Assembly (NCBI GenBank): GCA_013388855.1
Contig: JACAEM010000034.1
Location: 1-64,000, forward strand
From: Chloroflexota bacterium
Lineage (GTDB): Bacteria; Chloroflexota; Anaerolineae; Anaerolineales; Villigracilaceae
Direction: 5' to 3'
Length of the DNA: 64,000 nt
The first letter of the stretch is position 1; each line of letters starts with the position of its first letter. This document shows positions 1 through 8,830 of this stretch, piece by piece. The notes beneath the pieces were generated by a model. That model was not told the DNA's origin and did not search any database. It saw only the letters and a list, made by a program, of their open reading frames with translations. The position numbers and the translations under genes are program-made.

Positions 1-1184
1 ACATAGGAGAGTTTGACGGTTTCGCCAATTTTGATGGTGCCGCTATCGGGTTTCTCTTTGCCGACGATCATCTTGAGCAGGGTGGTCTTGCCTTCGCCGT
101 TGGGACCCACTATCCCGATGATACTGCCTGGGGGAACAGAAGCAGAAAACCCGTCGAGAATGAGGCGGTCGTCGTAACTCTTGGTCACCTTGTCAAATTC
201 GAAGACTACGTCACCGAGGCGCGGACCAGGCGGGATGTAGATATCCAGTTCTTCGCGGCGCGCTTCGGCTTCTTGAGTAAGCAATTTTTCGTAGGCGCTG
301 ACGCGGGCTTGTCCTTTGGATTGACGCGCTTTGGGCGACATGCGAATCCATTCGAGTTCGCGTTCGAGAGTCTTCTGGCGTTTCGATTCGGATTTCTCTT
401 CGAGGCGGATGCGTTCCTGTTTTTGTTCGAGCCACGAGGAGTAGTTGCCCTTCCAGGGGATGCCGTAGCCGCGGTCGAGTTCGAGAATCCAGCCCGCGAC
501 GTTGTCGAGGAAGTAACGGTCGTGGGTGACGGCGATGACCGTGCCTTTGTAGTCGCGCAGGTGATGTTCGAGCCACGCGACGGATTCGGCGTCGAGGTGG
601 TTGGTGGGTTCGTCGAGCAGGAGGATGTCGGGTTCGGTGAGCAGGAGTCGGGTCAGCGCGACGCGGCGGCGCTCTCCGCCCGATAAGACCTTGACAGGCG
701 TATCGGCTGGCGGACAGCGAAGGGCGTCCATCGCCAGTTCGAGGCGGCTGTCGAGATTCCAAGCGTCGTGCTTGTCGAGTTCTTCCTGCAGTTTGGCTTG
801 TTCGGCGACGAGGGCGTCGAAGTCGGCGTCGGGTTCGGCAAACTTGGCGTTGACTTCATCGAAGCGGGCGAGCATATCCACGATGGGCTGCACCGCTTCG
901 CGCACGACTTCGATGACAGTTTTGTTTTCGTCGAGTTTCGGCTCCTGTTCGAGCAGACCGACGGTGTAGCCTTTGGATTGCGAAATTTCGCCGATGTAGT
1001 CTTTGTCCACGCCCGCCATGATGCGCAGCAGCGTGGATTTGCCCGCGCCGTTGAGACCGAGCACGCCGATTTTCGCGCCGTAGTAGAAGCCGAGCGAGAT
1101 GTCGCGCAGAATTTGTTTGTTGGGCGGGACGATTCTGCCGACCTTATTCATTGAATAGATTACTTGGGTAGTTTCGTTTGACAT
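1..1184 (-). CDS. ettA: ABC-F translation factor EttA, 3'-truncated by the window edge
   Basis: This is an ABC-F ATPase of the energy-dependent translational throttle type, which binds the ribosomal E site and links translation to ATP/ADP level. The ORF track omits it because its stop lies outside the window. Reading the minus strand from the ATG at 1184 gives an open frame of about 394 codons. It begins MSNETTQVIYSMNKVGR and carries a first Walker A (GLNGAGKS), an ABC signature (LSGGERRRVAL), a Walker B (ILLLDEPTNHLD), the inter-domain linker, and a second Walker A (GPNGEGKTTLL). The opening and the linker resemble EttA more than Uup or antibiotic-resistance ABC-F proteins. About 160 C-terminal residues should lie beyond position 1. 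Confidence 0.93.
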   Translation of the reverse strand, partial: MSNETTQVIYSMNKVGRIVPPNKQILRDISLGFYYGAKIGVLGLNGAGKSTLLRIMAGVDKDYIGEISQSKGYTVGLLEQEPKLDENKTVIEVVREAVQPIVDMLARFDEVNAKFAEPDADFDALVAEQAKLQEELDKHDAWNLDSRLELAMDALRCPPADTPVKVLSGGERRRVALTRLLLTEPDILLLDEPTNHLDAESVAWLEHHLRDYKGTVIAVTHDRYFLDNVAGWILELDRGYGIPWKGNYSSWLEQKQERIRLEEKSESKRQKTLERELEWIRMSPKARQSKGQARVSAYEKLLTQEAEARREELDIYIPPGPRLGDVVFEFDKVTKSYDDRLILDGFSASVPPGSIIGIVGPNGEGKTTLLKMIVGKEKPDSGTIKIGETVKLSY

Positions 1185-1313
1185 TGGGGTTCCGATAGTA
1201 GATAAATAGAGATTGGATAATTCGATATTCGATGTTGGTCGGGGCGTATTGTATCAGATGAAGTGGGTGGGGATTTGGGGAATCGGTAGTTTGGGAATTG
1301 GGGATAAAAAATT

Positions 1314-1335
1314 CCCCCGCTTGGGGCTGCGGGGG
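1314..1335 (-). terminator. Minus-strand intrinsic terminator without an obvious upstream gene
   Basis: CCCCCGC and GCGGGGG form a seven-base stem around an eight-base loop. Read on the minus strand it is followed by AATTTTTTAT. No minus-strand gene now lies immediately upstream of it in that direction, because the plus-strand TIR cassette occupies that side. It may be left from the arrangement before the cassette arrived. The rest of the 1185-1515 gap is AT-rich toward the cassette, and I see no other gene in it. Confidence 0.5.
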
Positions 1336-1515
1336 AGGTTGGTTCGGTTTCGAGGGGATTTGTGCTACACTGTTAGCCCGCACGGGGACAAAAAAATACG
1401 ATGTGGACAGTCTGAATTAAAAGTGATTTGTAATTAAATTGTCGTTGCGTTATTACTCAAATTATGTTAAATTTAGATAAATCCCAACCATACAACTTTC
1501 GAACAGGCGGATGCG

Positions 1516-3495
1516 ATGAAGAAAGTCAATATCTTTCTTAGTTATAGCCATAAAAACTCACAAGGATTTGATGAGGTTCGTGAAACTTTGCAATCTATCG
1601 AGGGTGATATTGGGATTGAATTGTGGGACGATACTAAAATTAAGATTGGGGACAAGTGGAAAAATGAAATTGAAACCGCCTTAAAGAAAGCTGATATTGG
1701 AATATTGCTAGTTACACGTTCTTTCCTTACATCATCGTTTATCAAAGATGTAGAGGTAAAGCAACTTCTGTCGCAATACAACAAAAACGGCAAAACCAAA
1801 ATATTTATTGTTATTTTGCGACAATGTGCTTGGAAAAAAACAAAGTGGTTGAGCGAGTTTCAATTATTCAATAACGGTATTCCATTGTGGAATAGAGATG
1901 TAAATAAAAGAGACGGCTATTTAGTTAAGTTAACTGAAGATCTCGATGTAATGGTAAAAGGAATTCGAAAAAAATTTAGCAGTCATCATAGCGCACGTTC
2001 TCCAAAGAAAAACTTGGATCAGGAAAATGTTGAATTGCCATTTACCAACCAGGCTTCTTCGATCAAGGTGTTGAAGCCGCCAGAAAATACAAAACAAAGT
2101 ACCTTTACATACGCTACCCTGACGGGTCCTGCTGGACAAGGAAAAACCCGTCTTCTGTGCAAATTAAAGGATTTATACAAAGAAAAAGGGTGGAGCTGTG
2201 GATATGCTGTATTTGATCCTGAAAAGGGAGAGAGAATTCTCGTTAAAGATTTACTTAATGATTTAGGTGTTGCGTTCAAAGATGTTCGAGGCAATAAAAA
2301 ACTAGGAAAAGAGTTTTACAACCAATATACAGAACGAAAAAAGGGTTGGAAAAAACCGCTTGCATTATTTATTGATACATTGGGAAATACAACAAAAAAT
2401 GACGTATTGATCCTAGAGAACAATTTTGTAGAAGATTTGGATAAATATATAACTACAAATGAATATTTCTCAGAAGTTGGAAGATATCGTCTCTTTTTTG
2501 CAGGTAGAAATTTGTCAAGTGATTTAATCGATTCTCAGAGACCTGAAAAATATACTGTCGACATAAAATTATCGCCTTTTCGCTATGAAGATGTCCACGA
2601 CATGGTGAAAAATTACGGTGTTTTTTCCCATCTAAAACCAGACACCAAAGCAGATTTTGCCGCCGATATACTTTACTTGTCTGGGGGGCATCCTGGCTTG
2701 ATGGCTAGCATTGTTAACAACTACAAAAGAGAAAAATTGAGCCACCAAGAATTCATCGATTATTATATTGAGTGTTGTTGGGGAAATGATCTTACCAAAA
2801 CAATGAATGAAGTCTCTCGCGGTGTATTTAGCCAAAGAAAGAAAATTAAAGAATTTGCCGAAGCTACTGTCGCATTCAGATATTTCAACAAATCCATACT
2901 CAAGAAAATGTTTAGAGGGCAGGCGGTTGAAAAAATAGTATCAGAAGTTATTAATTATTCAGGAATTTACAGAGAATCTGACAACCCAGAATACACTACT
3001 TTGTTTTCTGACGGCACAATAAGGGACCTGCACGCTTTACACATGATTGCTCGCAACCCAGAAAACATTAAGTCAAAATGCTTGGAGGCTCAGGAGTTAT
3101 GTTGGGATGAAATTATTTCAGGCTTCAAAGTTAAAGAATTTATGATTGAATATTTATTTCAATGCTTACAAGAATCGATAGCTGAATCCAAGAATAAAAT
3201 TCACTCTCAAAGGAAAGCTATTCGAAAAAATTACGAGAAAAAGGCAGAAAAATTTGTCGCAAAATTAGCGAAAATATATCGGGACAGTATCAGGAAAGAG
3301 GATCTTGGCAAAGAATTTATTAGTGTTTTGAGAAGGCAAGCAGACACCAAAGATGATGATAAAAACAAAGCCCTTTTCCGCTTTTGGATTATTTATATTT
3401 ACAAAGATAAATCTTACAACACAGATATTTACACTAACGTTGTTATAAGCACAGAAAAACTTGTCAATAAATACTTTGGCAGGAGGAAGAAATGA
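1516..3495 (+). CDS. TIR-domain STAND NTPase
   Basis: The 659-residue protein begins with a TIR domain (about residues 1-150): IFLSYSHKN start, a WDD/GDKW segment, and a late acidic site in SSFIKDVEVKQ where the NADase glutamate is expected. A STAND-type P-loop NTPase follows, with Walker A GPAGQGKT near residue 202 and Walker B LALFIDTLG near 282-290. The rest is a helical, Lys-rich C-terminal part. In known bacterial immune proteins of this design the NTPase senses and oligomerises while the TIR domain degrades NAD or makes a nucleotide signal; that role is inferred here. AGGCGG precedes the ATG. The stop overlaps the next gene by four bases. Codon use is markedly AT-rich compared with flanking genes, suggesting horizontal transfer. 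Confidence 0.85.
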   Translation: MKKVNIFLSYSHKNSQGFDEVRETLQSIEGDIGIELWDDTKIKIGDKWKNEIETALKKADIGILLVTRSFLTSSFIKDVEVKQLLSQYNKNGKTKIFIVILRQCAWKKTKWLSEFQLFNNGIPLWNRDVNKRDGYLVKLTEDLDVMVKGIRKKFSSHHSARSPKKNLDQENVELPFTNQASSIKVLKPPENTKQSTFTYATLTGPAGQGKTRLLCKLKDLYKEKGWSCGYAVFDPEKGERILVKDLLNDLGVAFKDVRGNKKLGKEFYNQYTERKKGWKKPLALFIDTLGNTTKNDVLILENNFVEDLDKYITTNEYFSEVGRYRLFFAGRNLSSDLIDSQRPEKYTVDIKLSPFRYEDVHDMVKNYGVFSHLKPDTKADFAADILYLSGGHPGLMASIVNNYKREKLSHQEFIDYYIECCWGNDLTKTMNEVSRGVFSQRKKIKEFAEATVAFRYFNKSILKKMFRGQAVEKIVSEVINYSGIYRESDNPEYTTLFSDGTIRDLHALHMIARNPENIKSKCLEAQELCWDEIISGFKVKEFMIEYLFQCLQESIAESKNKIHSQRKAIRKNYEKKAEKFVAKLAKIYRDSIRKEDLGKEFISVLRRQADTKDDDKNKALFRFWIIYIYKDKSYNTDIYTNVVISTEKLVNKYFGRRKK

Positions 3496-6302
3496 AAACA
3501 ATTTTCATCAACAGAAGCAATGAATTGAACGCAATTCAAAAATTGTTGATAAGTGCTGAAAAGAAAGTTATGATTTTGCTTGGCGATGGTGGTATTGGAA
3601 AAACGAGATTTTTACAAGAGGTCAGGACTATTACTGGCAACAAAGAATTTAAAAAACTAGGTATTAATACTCTGATCTGGTGGGACTTTGATGAATATAT
3701 TCAAAAAGATCGCCCTGACACATATATTAAGAATAAATTTCTTGAAGCTGCTGGGCTTATGGAAAAAGTGCCTGACCCTCATAATATTACTTATGTTGAA
3801 ATCGCAAAGAGAATTAACGCAAGCCCAAAAAGAAAATTGCTATTGTTTGATACTTTGGAGAAACTCAGCGACCCTAGGATAAAATCTGGGCTTTTTGAAA
3901 TATTTTCTGAGTTGAATAATTCAGTTTTGGTTTTTGCTGGAAGACCTGTCAAAGGGAATGATGGGAAAAAGAAAGCTGAATTTGATGATTTTGTTCAGAA
4001 AGCACAACAAATCGATCCAGCACTCGAAATAGTAACCATTAGAGAATTTGATCGCAAAAGCGCGTTGGAATATGTGGCTCAAAAAGCTAAACAGCGCCGA
4101 GTATTCATCTCAAGCAGTGACAAAGCAAAATTGGCGGAACTTTCACATGGTGTGCCAATTCTTTTAGATCTTGCAACAGATTATCTCGCTAACAACATAA
4201 GAATTCAAAACCTGATAGATAAAGTTTCAAATTTCGAGATACGCTTAGTTGAGCAGATCAACAAACTAAAAACTCCGCTAGATTTGGCTGTCTTGGTGCT
4301 TTCTGTTATAAACCCACTAGACGAAGCCTCATTTGCAAAGTTGCTGGATATTAAAAACGCAGAAACTTTGTTTCAAAAACTCAGAACTTTGTCGTTTGTT
4401 AAAGTCTTACCTGATGGGCAAGTAATACTTCATGACAAAATGGAAGATCTTATTATTAAACATATTTGGAGTAATAACAACTATAGACCATCTATCGAAT
4501 TCGAAGAGCAGGTACTTAGAAAGGCTTTTGAGATTTTTAAGCAACGAGATCAGGAATTAACAGTTGAGAGAAGAAGATTGAAAAAGAAGATTAAGGCTAA
4601 AAATATTTTACCAGCCGAATCTGCTTATCTCAATCGTGAGCTAGATAGGGTTACTACAATACGGGAAGTTGTTACGCAAAAATGGGTAAGATATGGAATG
4701 GCTCTTGATGTGCAGTCTTCGTGGTCAGAGTACACCAGGCTAATCAGAGACGTGAGAACAGGAAAGAAATATGAATTCATACAGAAGCTTGTAGATGAAA
4801 TCAACAACCCTGTTTTTCCAAATCGAGAACCTTACTGGAAGAATTTGAATCCCGATCAATATTACGAGTACAGATTTATTAATGCAAGAAGCAAGAAGGA
4901 TACAGGAGACTTGGACAATGCAATTCGTGAATTAGAAGAAATGCTTTCCGAATATGGTGGTGACTCAGGAAAAAGAAATAACATACTTAATCTTTTGGCA
5001 AGCGCGCAGACACAAACTGGACTTCTTGAGCATTTAAGCCATGCTATACAAAATCATATTGAGTGTTTGCAAACTGTAAAATCCAACTATGAGAAATCAC
5101 GCGACGAAAAATATTTACTGGATATTGCAAACATTGAAAATCAAATAGGCTATACTTACAGATTGCTTGAAGATGACGAGGCAAATGCTTATGATCAATC
5201 TATTGCTCACTATCTTCGAGGCAGAGAGGCTGCTCTTGAATATAAAGAATATCTTGACAAGAAGCTAAAGTTAAAAACTCATATCGAAAAAACCAAGAGA
5301 GAAATCAATACTACAAAGAGAATATTGGCATCCATTAACAACGGATTAGGTTATGTGCGAGGACTACAAGGACTGTACGATGACGCATATTATCAAATCA
5401 ATGATGCAATTTCAATTTGGAGACAGACGGGAGACAGTCGAGATATTGCTAGAGCGAAAACCTCTGAGGCGATTCTGAAGCGCGATGAAGGTAGATTTGA
5501 AGAAGCCGCCAGGTTATTAAATGAAGCTCTTGAATTGCCTCACGCGAAAGATGATCATTTGATTCTTTGCCGAGTTTATCATCACAAGGGTTGGAATGAA
5601 TGGGAACTGGCTGCAAAAGCTGGTTTTGAAACCAGAGCAGGGCTCGATTTTCTTGAACGAGCATACTCATCCCTTCGCGACAGTATAAGTGCATTAGGGG
5701 TTGACGCAAAGTACGTGAGAGAGTTGTCGGGCATTTATCACAATATATCTGAAATGGCTTGGAAGTTAGGGCAGATATACAAGAAAAATGGTTCTCAAAA
5801 AGTTGGCAAAAAGATGATGAATGTTGCGCGGGAATACAATCATAAGGCACTAGAATTAAGTAAAGCATCTGGAAATAAACGTTACCTTATTGACGCATTG
5901 GTTGGCGAGGCACAGTACGACCTAGATTTAAGGAAACTTGACAAAATTGACCATTACTTCAACCAAGTGAAAGTATTTGAAAAGCAGTATCCTCAATTTG
6001 GGTTGTTCTACGGACGTATGTACCGACTCAGGGGAGATGCTCTGTTTCTCAAGAAAGAGTATGATAAAGCATTTGAAATGTATAGCAAAGCTTATCCTCT
6101 GATTTATCAAAGGAAATCAGGTGAAGGTTCTTACGGTTTTATGGAAGAGCAGAAAATTCTTGAAGAAAAAATGCGTAAACTTTCATCAGAATTAGCAAGA
6201 CATTATTACGAATACTTACGTTCGACATGGGCTACAAGTGAGCAAAACAATAAACTCGTTAGCTGGTGTGACAACCAGATTTATCGGTTACGAATGGCAT
6301 AA
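3492..6302 (+). CDS. STAND-type NTPase with TPR-like C-terminal half
   Basis: The 936-residue product starts with a P-loop NTPase module: Walker A LGDGGIGKT around residues 30-38 and Walker B RKLLLFDTLEK around 115-125. A helical/winged-helix-like region follows, then a long alpha-helical array from about residue 440 to the end. The array has repeated A/G-Y spacing such as GLGYVRGLQGLYDDA and GEAQYDLDLRKL, consistent with TPR repeats. No TIR or other effector domain is visible, so it looks like a sensor or scaffold partner of the upstream TIR-STAND protein. Translation is probably coupled: ATGA overlaps the upstream stop, and AGGAGG sits just before. It shares the AT-rich composition of its neighbours. 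The ligand and function are unknown. Confidence 0.8.
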   Translation: MKTIFINRSNELNAIQKLLISAEKKVMILLGDGGIGKTRFLQEVRTITGNKEFKKLGINTLIWWDFDEYIQKDRPDTYIKNKFLEAAGLMEKVPDPHNITYVEIAKRINASPKRKLLLFDTLEKLSDPRIKSGLFEIFSELNNSVLVFAGRPVKGNDGKKKAEFDDFVQKAQQIDPALEIVTIREFDRKSALEYVAQKAKQRRVFISSSDKAKLAELSHGVPILLDLATDYLANNIRIQNLIDKVSNFEIRLVEQINKLKTPLDLAVLVLSVINPLDEASFAKLLDIKNAETLFQKLRTLSFVKVLPDGQVILHDKMEDLIIKHIWSNNNYRPSIEFEEQVLRKAFEIFKQRDQELTVERRRLKKKIKAKNILPAESAYLNRELDRVTTIREVVTQKWVRYGMALDVQSSWSEYTRLIRDVRTGKKYEFIQKLVDEINNPVFPNREPYWKNLNPDQYYEYRFINARSKKDTGDLDNAIRELEEMLSEYGGDSGKRNNILNLLASAQTQTGLLEHLSHAIQNHIECLQTVKSNYEKSRDEKYLLDIANIENQIGYTYRLLEDDEANAYDQSIAHYLRGREAALEYKEYLDKKLKLKTHIEKTKREINTTKRILASINNGLGYVRGLQGLYDDAYYQINDAISIWRQTGDSRDIARAKTSEAILKRDEGRFEEAARLLNEALELPHAKDDHLILCRVYHHKGWNEWELAAKAGFETRAGLDFLERAYSSLRDSISALGVDAKYVRELSGIYHNISEMAWKLGQIYKKNGSQKVGKKMMNVAREYNHKALELSKASGNKRYLIDALVGEAQYDLDLRKLDKIDHYFNQVKVFEKQYPQFGLFYGRMYRLRGDALFLKKEYDKAFEMYSKAYPLIYQRKSGEGSYGFMEEQKILEEKMRKLSSELARHYYEYLRSTWATSEQNNKLVSWCDNQIYRLRMA

Positions 6303-6313
6303 AAGGGTTTATC

Positions 6314-7825
6314 ATGAAAAAGAACAATTTCAACCCAATTGTTATCGTTTCGAAAAACAGTGCATTTCCTGGCTCTAATCATTCAGACTGCCAGTGTGAT
6401 TGTGATACAGGTGATTGTGCATGCACAGTAGCACCTAGAACAATAATTGTAGACAAGAGTATCCTCTTGGGGGAAGGTACATATCAACGGCAAAACACAT
6501 CTTCTTACCAAAAACTTAATGGGGAGTTTAGTATTTGGTTTAGTCCTGACCATAATCCTGTGGTAACCAACTCTGATGCAGATAAAGTTCTTTTTTTGTT
6601 TAATGGGGCTAGAACTGTATCCAGTGCTCTGGTCAGTATGCCAAAAGATAAGCATGAAGTTGCTTGCAAGGTCGCAATAGAATTTATAAAAGCAGGCTTG
6701 CTAGTTCAAGAAAATCAAATAACAACCTTTAATAGTACACATCAAACTCTCACGTCATGGTTGCATATTACTGACAGATGTAATCTACGCTGTTCTTATT
6801 GTTACCTTCCGCATGTAAGAGAGGATATGTCACTTGAAACAGGAATGGCGGCGATTGATGCTACTTTTCGGTCGGCTGAAATTCATCAATTTAAAAAGGT
6901 TAAGTTTAAGTACGCAGGGGGCGAACCATTAATCCGTTATGAAACCGTCTTGGCATTACACAAATATGCCCTGAGCGAGAGTCAAAAACTTAGAATAAAC
7001 GTTGAAGGAGTTCTACTAAGTAACGGGACTCTCTTGACCAAAGAAAGGGCTGAGGAAATACACAATCTTGGTATGCGCTTGATGATTTCTTTAGATGGGC
7101 TGGGACACTCACATGATGTGCAAAGACCATATGCGGGTGGTCACGAATCATTTATGGATGTTGAGAGAGGAATAAATATTGCGTTATCAGAGGGTATTAC
7201 TCCAAATATTTCTATAACAGTAAGTAGTAAAAACGCAGATCAACTCGCTGATTTGGTTAATTGGGTTTTGGAATATGATTTGCCTTTCAGCCTAAACTTC
7301 TATCGTGAAAATGAACTTTCTATGGTGGATAAGGATTTATCTTTTATTGATCAAAAAATAATTGACGGGATGAAAAAAGCCTATAAGGCTATAGAAGAAA
7401 GATTGCCTGAGAAAAGTTTGCTGGCGTCTATAGTAGATCGTGCAAATTTATCGTCCCCCCACCAAATGACCTGTGGTGTAGGCAATAATTATTTGGTGTT
7501 TGATTGCAATGGGCAGGTTGGTAAGTGCCAAATGCTAATGAAAAACGTTATTACTAATTTGACCGTTTTAGACCCACTAGGAGAAATTCAAAAAGATAAA
7601 CGGGGTATTCTAAATCTATCAGTTGAAGAAAAAGAGGGCTGTAAAACTTGCGAATGGAAATATTGGTGTACAGGTGGGTGCTCGCTGAATACATTTAGAG
7701 CGACGGGCAGATATGATGTGAAGTCACCTAATTGCCATATTTATAAAGCGTTGTATCCAGAGGCAATGAGGCTGGAAGGACTTCGACTTCTAAAATACGA
7801 ATATCCAAAACAACAACTGCAATGA
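6314..7825 (+). CDS. Radical SAM/SPASM peptide-modifying-type enzyme with Cys-rich N-terminus
   Basis: The 503-residue protein has a radical SAM [4Fe-4S] motif CNLRCSYC near residues 156-163, followed by GGEPL and a TIM-barrel-like core. A C-terminal SPASM-type cysteine set includes CGVGNN, CNGQVGKC and the signature C-x5-C-x3-C (CEWKYWCTGGC). Residues about 70-130 (FNGARTVSSAL to AGLLVQ) resemble a PqqD/RRE peptide-binding domain. Before that lies CxCxCx4CxC at residues 26-37, which I cannot assign. This architecture is typical of RiPP maturases (sactipeptide/ranthipeptide-type) and related enzymes. AAAGGG precedes the ATG, 11 bases after the STAND gene, so it is probably the third gene of one operon. 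No separate precursor gene was found nearby. Confidence 0.85.
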   Translation: MKKNNFNPIVIVSKNSAFPGSNHSDCQCDCDTGDCACTVAPRTIIVDKSILLGEGTYQRQNTSSYQKLNGEFSIWFSPDHNPVVTNSDADKVLFLFNGARTVSSALVSMPKDKHEVACKVAIEFIKAGLLVQENQITTFNSTHQTLTSWLHITDRCNLRCSYCYLPHVREDMSLETGMAAIDATFRSAEIHQFKKVKFKYAGGEPLIRYETVLALHKYALSESQKLRINVEGVLLSNGTLLTKERAEEIHNLGMRLMISLDGLGHSHDVQRPYAGGHESFMDVERGINIALSEGITPNISITVSSKNADQLADLVNWVLEYDLPFSLNFYRENELSMVDKDLSFIDQKIIDGMKKAYKAIEERLPEKSLLASIVDRANLSSPHQMTCGVGNNYLVFDCNGQVGKCQMLMKNVITNLTVLDPLGEIQKDKRGILNLSVEEKEGCKTCEWKYWCTGGCSLNTFRATGRYDVKSPNCHIYKALYPEAMRLEGLRLLKYEYPKQQLQ

Positions 7826-8010
7826 AGTCCAATCCAAACAAGGGAGGGAAGGGACCTTTCCCCCCGCCCTTCCCAAATGGGAAGGGGGCTGAGTTCGTGA
7901 TCGGCAGAGGGAATGTCCATGCGGGGAGGGTTTTAGCTTCTCCCCTTCAGGGGACGCGTACCCGAGCGAAGCGAGCGGTAGACGGGAGAGGGGTTTTGTG
8001 TTTGACCTAT

Positions 8011-8049
8011 CCCCCGTCCCCTTCCCTGAAGGGAAGGGGTGCCTGCTGG
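8011..8049 (+). repeat. Palindromic repeat unit, copy A
   Basis: CCCCCGTCCCCT opens the unit and AGGGGTGCCTGCTGG closes it, with an inverted-repeat centre CCCTTCCC/GGGAAGGG. The outer arms match copy B at 8111-8149 while the centre differs. Confidence 0.7.
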
Positions 8050-8110
8050 TCGGGAGTTACAGGTAAATCACGGCTCGCTTGAATGATTTATTCTTTTGCC
8101 GATGACCTCA

Positions 8111-8149
8111 CCCCCGTCCCCTCTCCTAGGGGAGAGGGGTGCCTGCTGG
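8111..8149 (+). repeat. Palindromic repeat unit, copy B
   Basis: This copy has the same outer arms as copy A. The centre is CCCCTCTCC/GGAGAGGGG, which differs from copy A but still pairs, so the differences on the two arms are compensatory. Confidence 0.7.
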
Positions 8150-8302
8150 CAAAAACGACCCCCTCCTCAAATGGGGAGGCCGGGGTAGGGTGTATTGGCT
8201 TCCCCCTTCAGGGGAGACGGGAGAGGATTTTGAATTTGCCCCACCCGACCTTCGGTCATCCTCCCCAAATCCATTGGATTTGGGGAGGGCTGGGGAGGGG
8301 GG

Positions 8303-8512
8303 CTAAGAAATCCTCTGCTTCAACTCCTTCGGGTCCAGGTACATCTCCACATACCCACAGTTGGGACAGGCGCGTGCCAGCGTGATGTTCGTCACTCTGC
8401 GGAGCATTCCAGTCTGTTTTTTGGAAACGTACCCGGAGGAACTGCTTCCTGACCAGCTCATATACCCCTCGTCCATGGGTGCATTACACTTTGGGCAGGT
8501 GTGTATTTCCAT
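8303..8512 (-). CDS. Small two-CxxC zinc-ribbon protein
   Basis: The 69-residue protein starts MEIHTCPKCNAPMDEG and has a second knuckle CPNCGYVEMYLD near residues 49-60, so four cysteines can form one zinc ribbon. Between them is a Ser/Gly-rich stretch (SWSGSSSSGYVSKK). The long track ORF (8303-8737) starts too early: AAGGAG lies six bases before the ATG at 8512, and the extra N-terminus translates a hairpin and a terminator region. PF20097-type 'DUF6487' nucleic-acid-binding ribbons look similar, but I am not certain of the family. The role is unknown. Confidence 0.65.
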   Translation of the reverse strand: MEIHTCPKCNAPMDEGYMSWSGSSSSGYVSKKQTGMLRRVTNITLARACPNCGYVEMYLDPKELKQRIS

Positions 8513-8622
8513 GTTCATCTCCTTAGATGGTAGTAACGGTAATTTTGTAAAAGGCGGCTGGGTCGCTTGCAAATTTTGATTATACGGGAAAAAGACCGGA
8601 CGGGAAGCGGATTCCCCGTCAC

Positions 8623-8659
8623 ATGGAAAGAGCCGGGCCTCCAGTCCGGCTCTTTCCAT
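8623..8659. terminator. Fourteen-base-pair hairpin, possible terminator
   Basis: ATGGAAAGAGCCGG and CCGGCTCTTTCCAT pair perfectly around a nine-base loop. The following T-run is short (TTTT on the plus strand), so terminator function is less certain than hairpin formation. It lies between the zinc-ribbon gene and the 3' end of the PFK gene. Confidence 0.5.
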
Positions 8660-8798
8660 TTTCGGGAGGAGAAGAAGAGACCGAAACTTTAACACCTCCA
8701 GCCCGTTCATGCTGGACGCAATCCCTACGCCAGACAAACGAACATTCGACGTTTTTCATGAGTCTTTCTTAATTTCACCCGGATTTTTTGTAAAACAA

Positions 8799-8825
8799 AA
8801 GAGCGACCCATCGCGGGCCGCTCCT
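8799..8825 (-). terminator. Intrinsic terminator of the PFK gene
   Basis: GAGCG-a-CCC and GGG-c-CGCTC form the stem. On the minus strand it starts a few bases after the PFK stop and is followed by TTTTGTTTT. Confidence 0.75.
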
Positions 8826-8830
8826 TGTTT

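Larger units (their letters stand above)
7826..8302. repeat. GC-rich palindromic intergenic repeats
   Basis: This 477-base gap holds a cluster of C-run/G-run inverted repeats. Examples are GCCCTTCCC-aaat-GGGAAGGGGGC near 7868, CTCCCCTTCAGGGGA near 7940, and CTCCCCAAATCC-att-GGATTTGGGGAG near 8270. The track ORFs crossing it (7822-8082, 8083-8385) are Pro/Gly/Arg-rich translations of these repeats and are not credible proteins. It marks the 3' boundary of the AT-rich cassette. Confidence 0.75.

Noticed and set aside
1144-1437. ORFs on both strands in the ettA-TIR gap (79 and 74 residues)
   Set aside because: They lack ribosome-binding sites and any family, and they cross a terminator and promoter region.
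7826-8302. Repeat cluster considered as a CRISPR array
   Set aside because: The repeats are irregularly spaced and palindromic, with no constant spacer length. No cas gene is present.
7822-8385. Pro/Gly/Arg-rich ORFs after the radical SAM gene, considered as RiPP precursors
   Set aside because: They translate palindromic repeats, lack ribosome-binding sites and do not resemble leader-core peptides. One only overlaps the radical SAM stop.
8303-8737. 144-residue form of the zinc-ribbon protein
   Set aside because: The extra N-terminus translates a hairpin region. A good ribosome-binding site supports the start at 8512.
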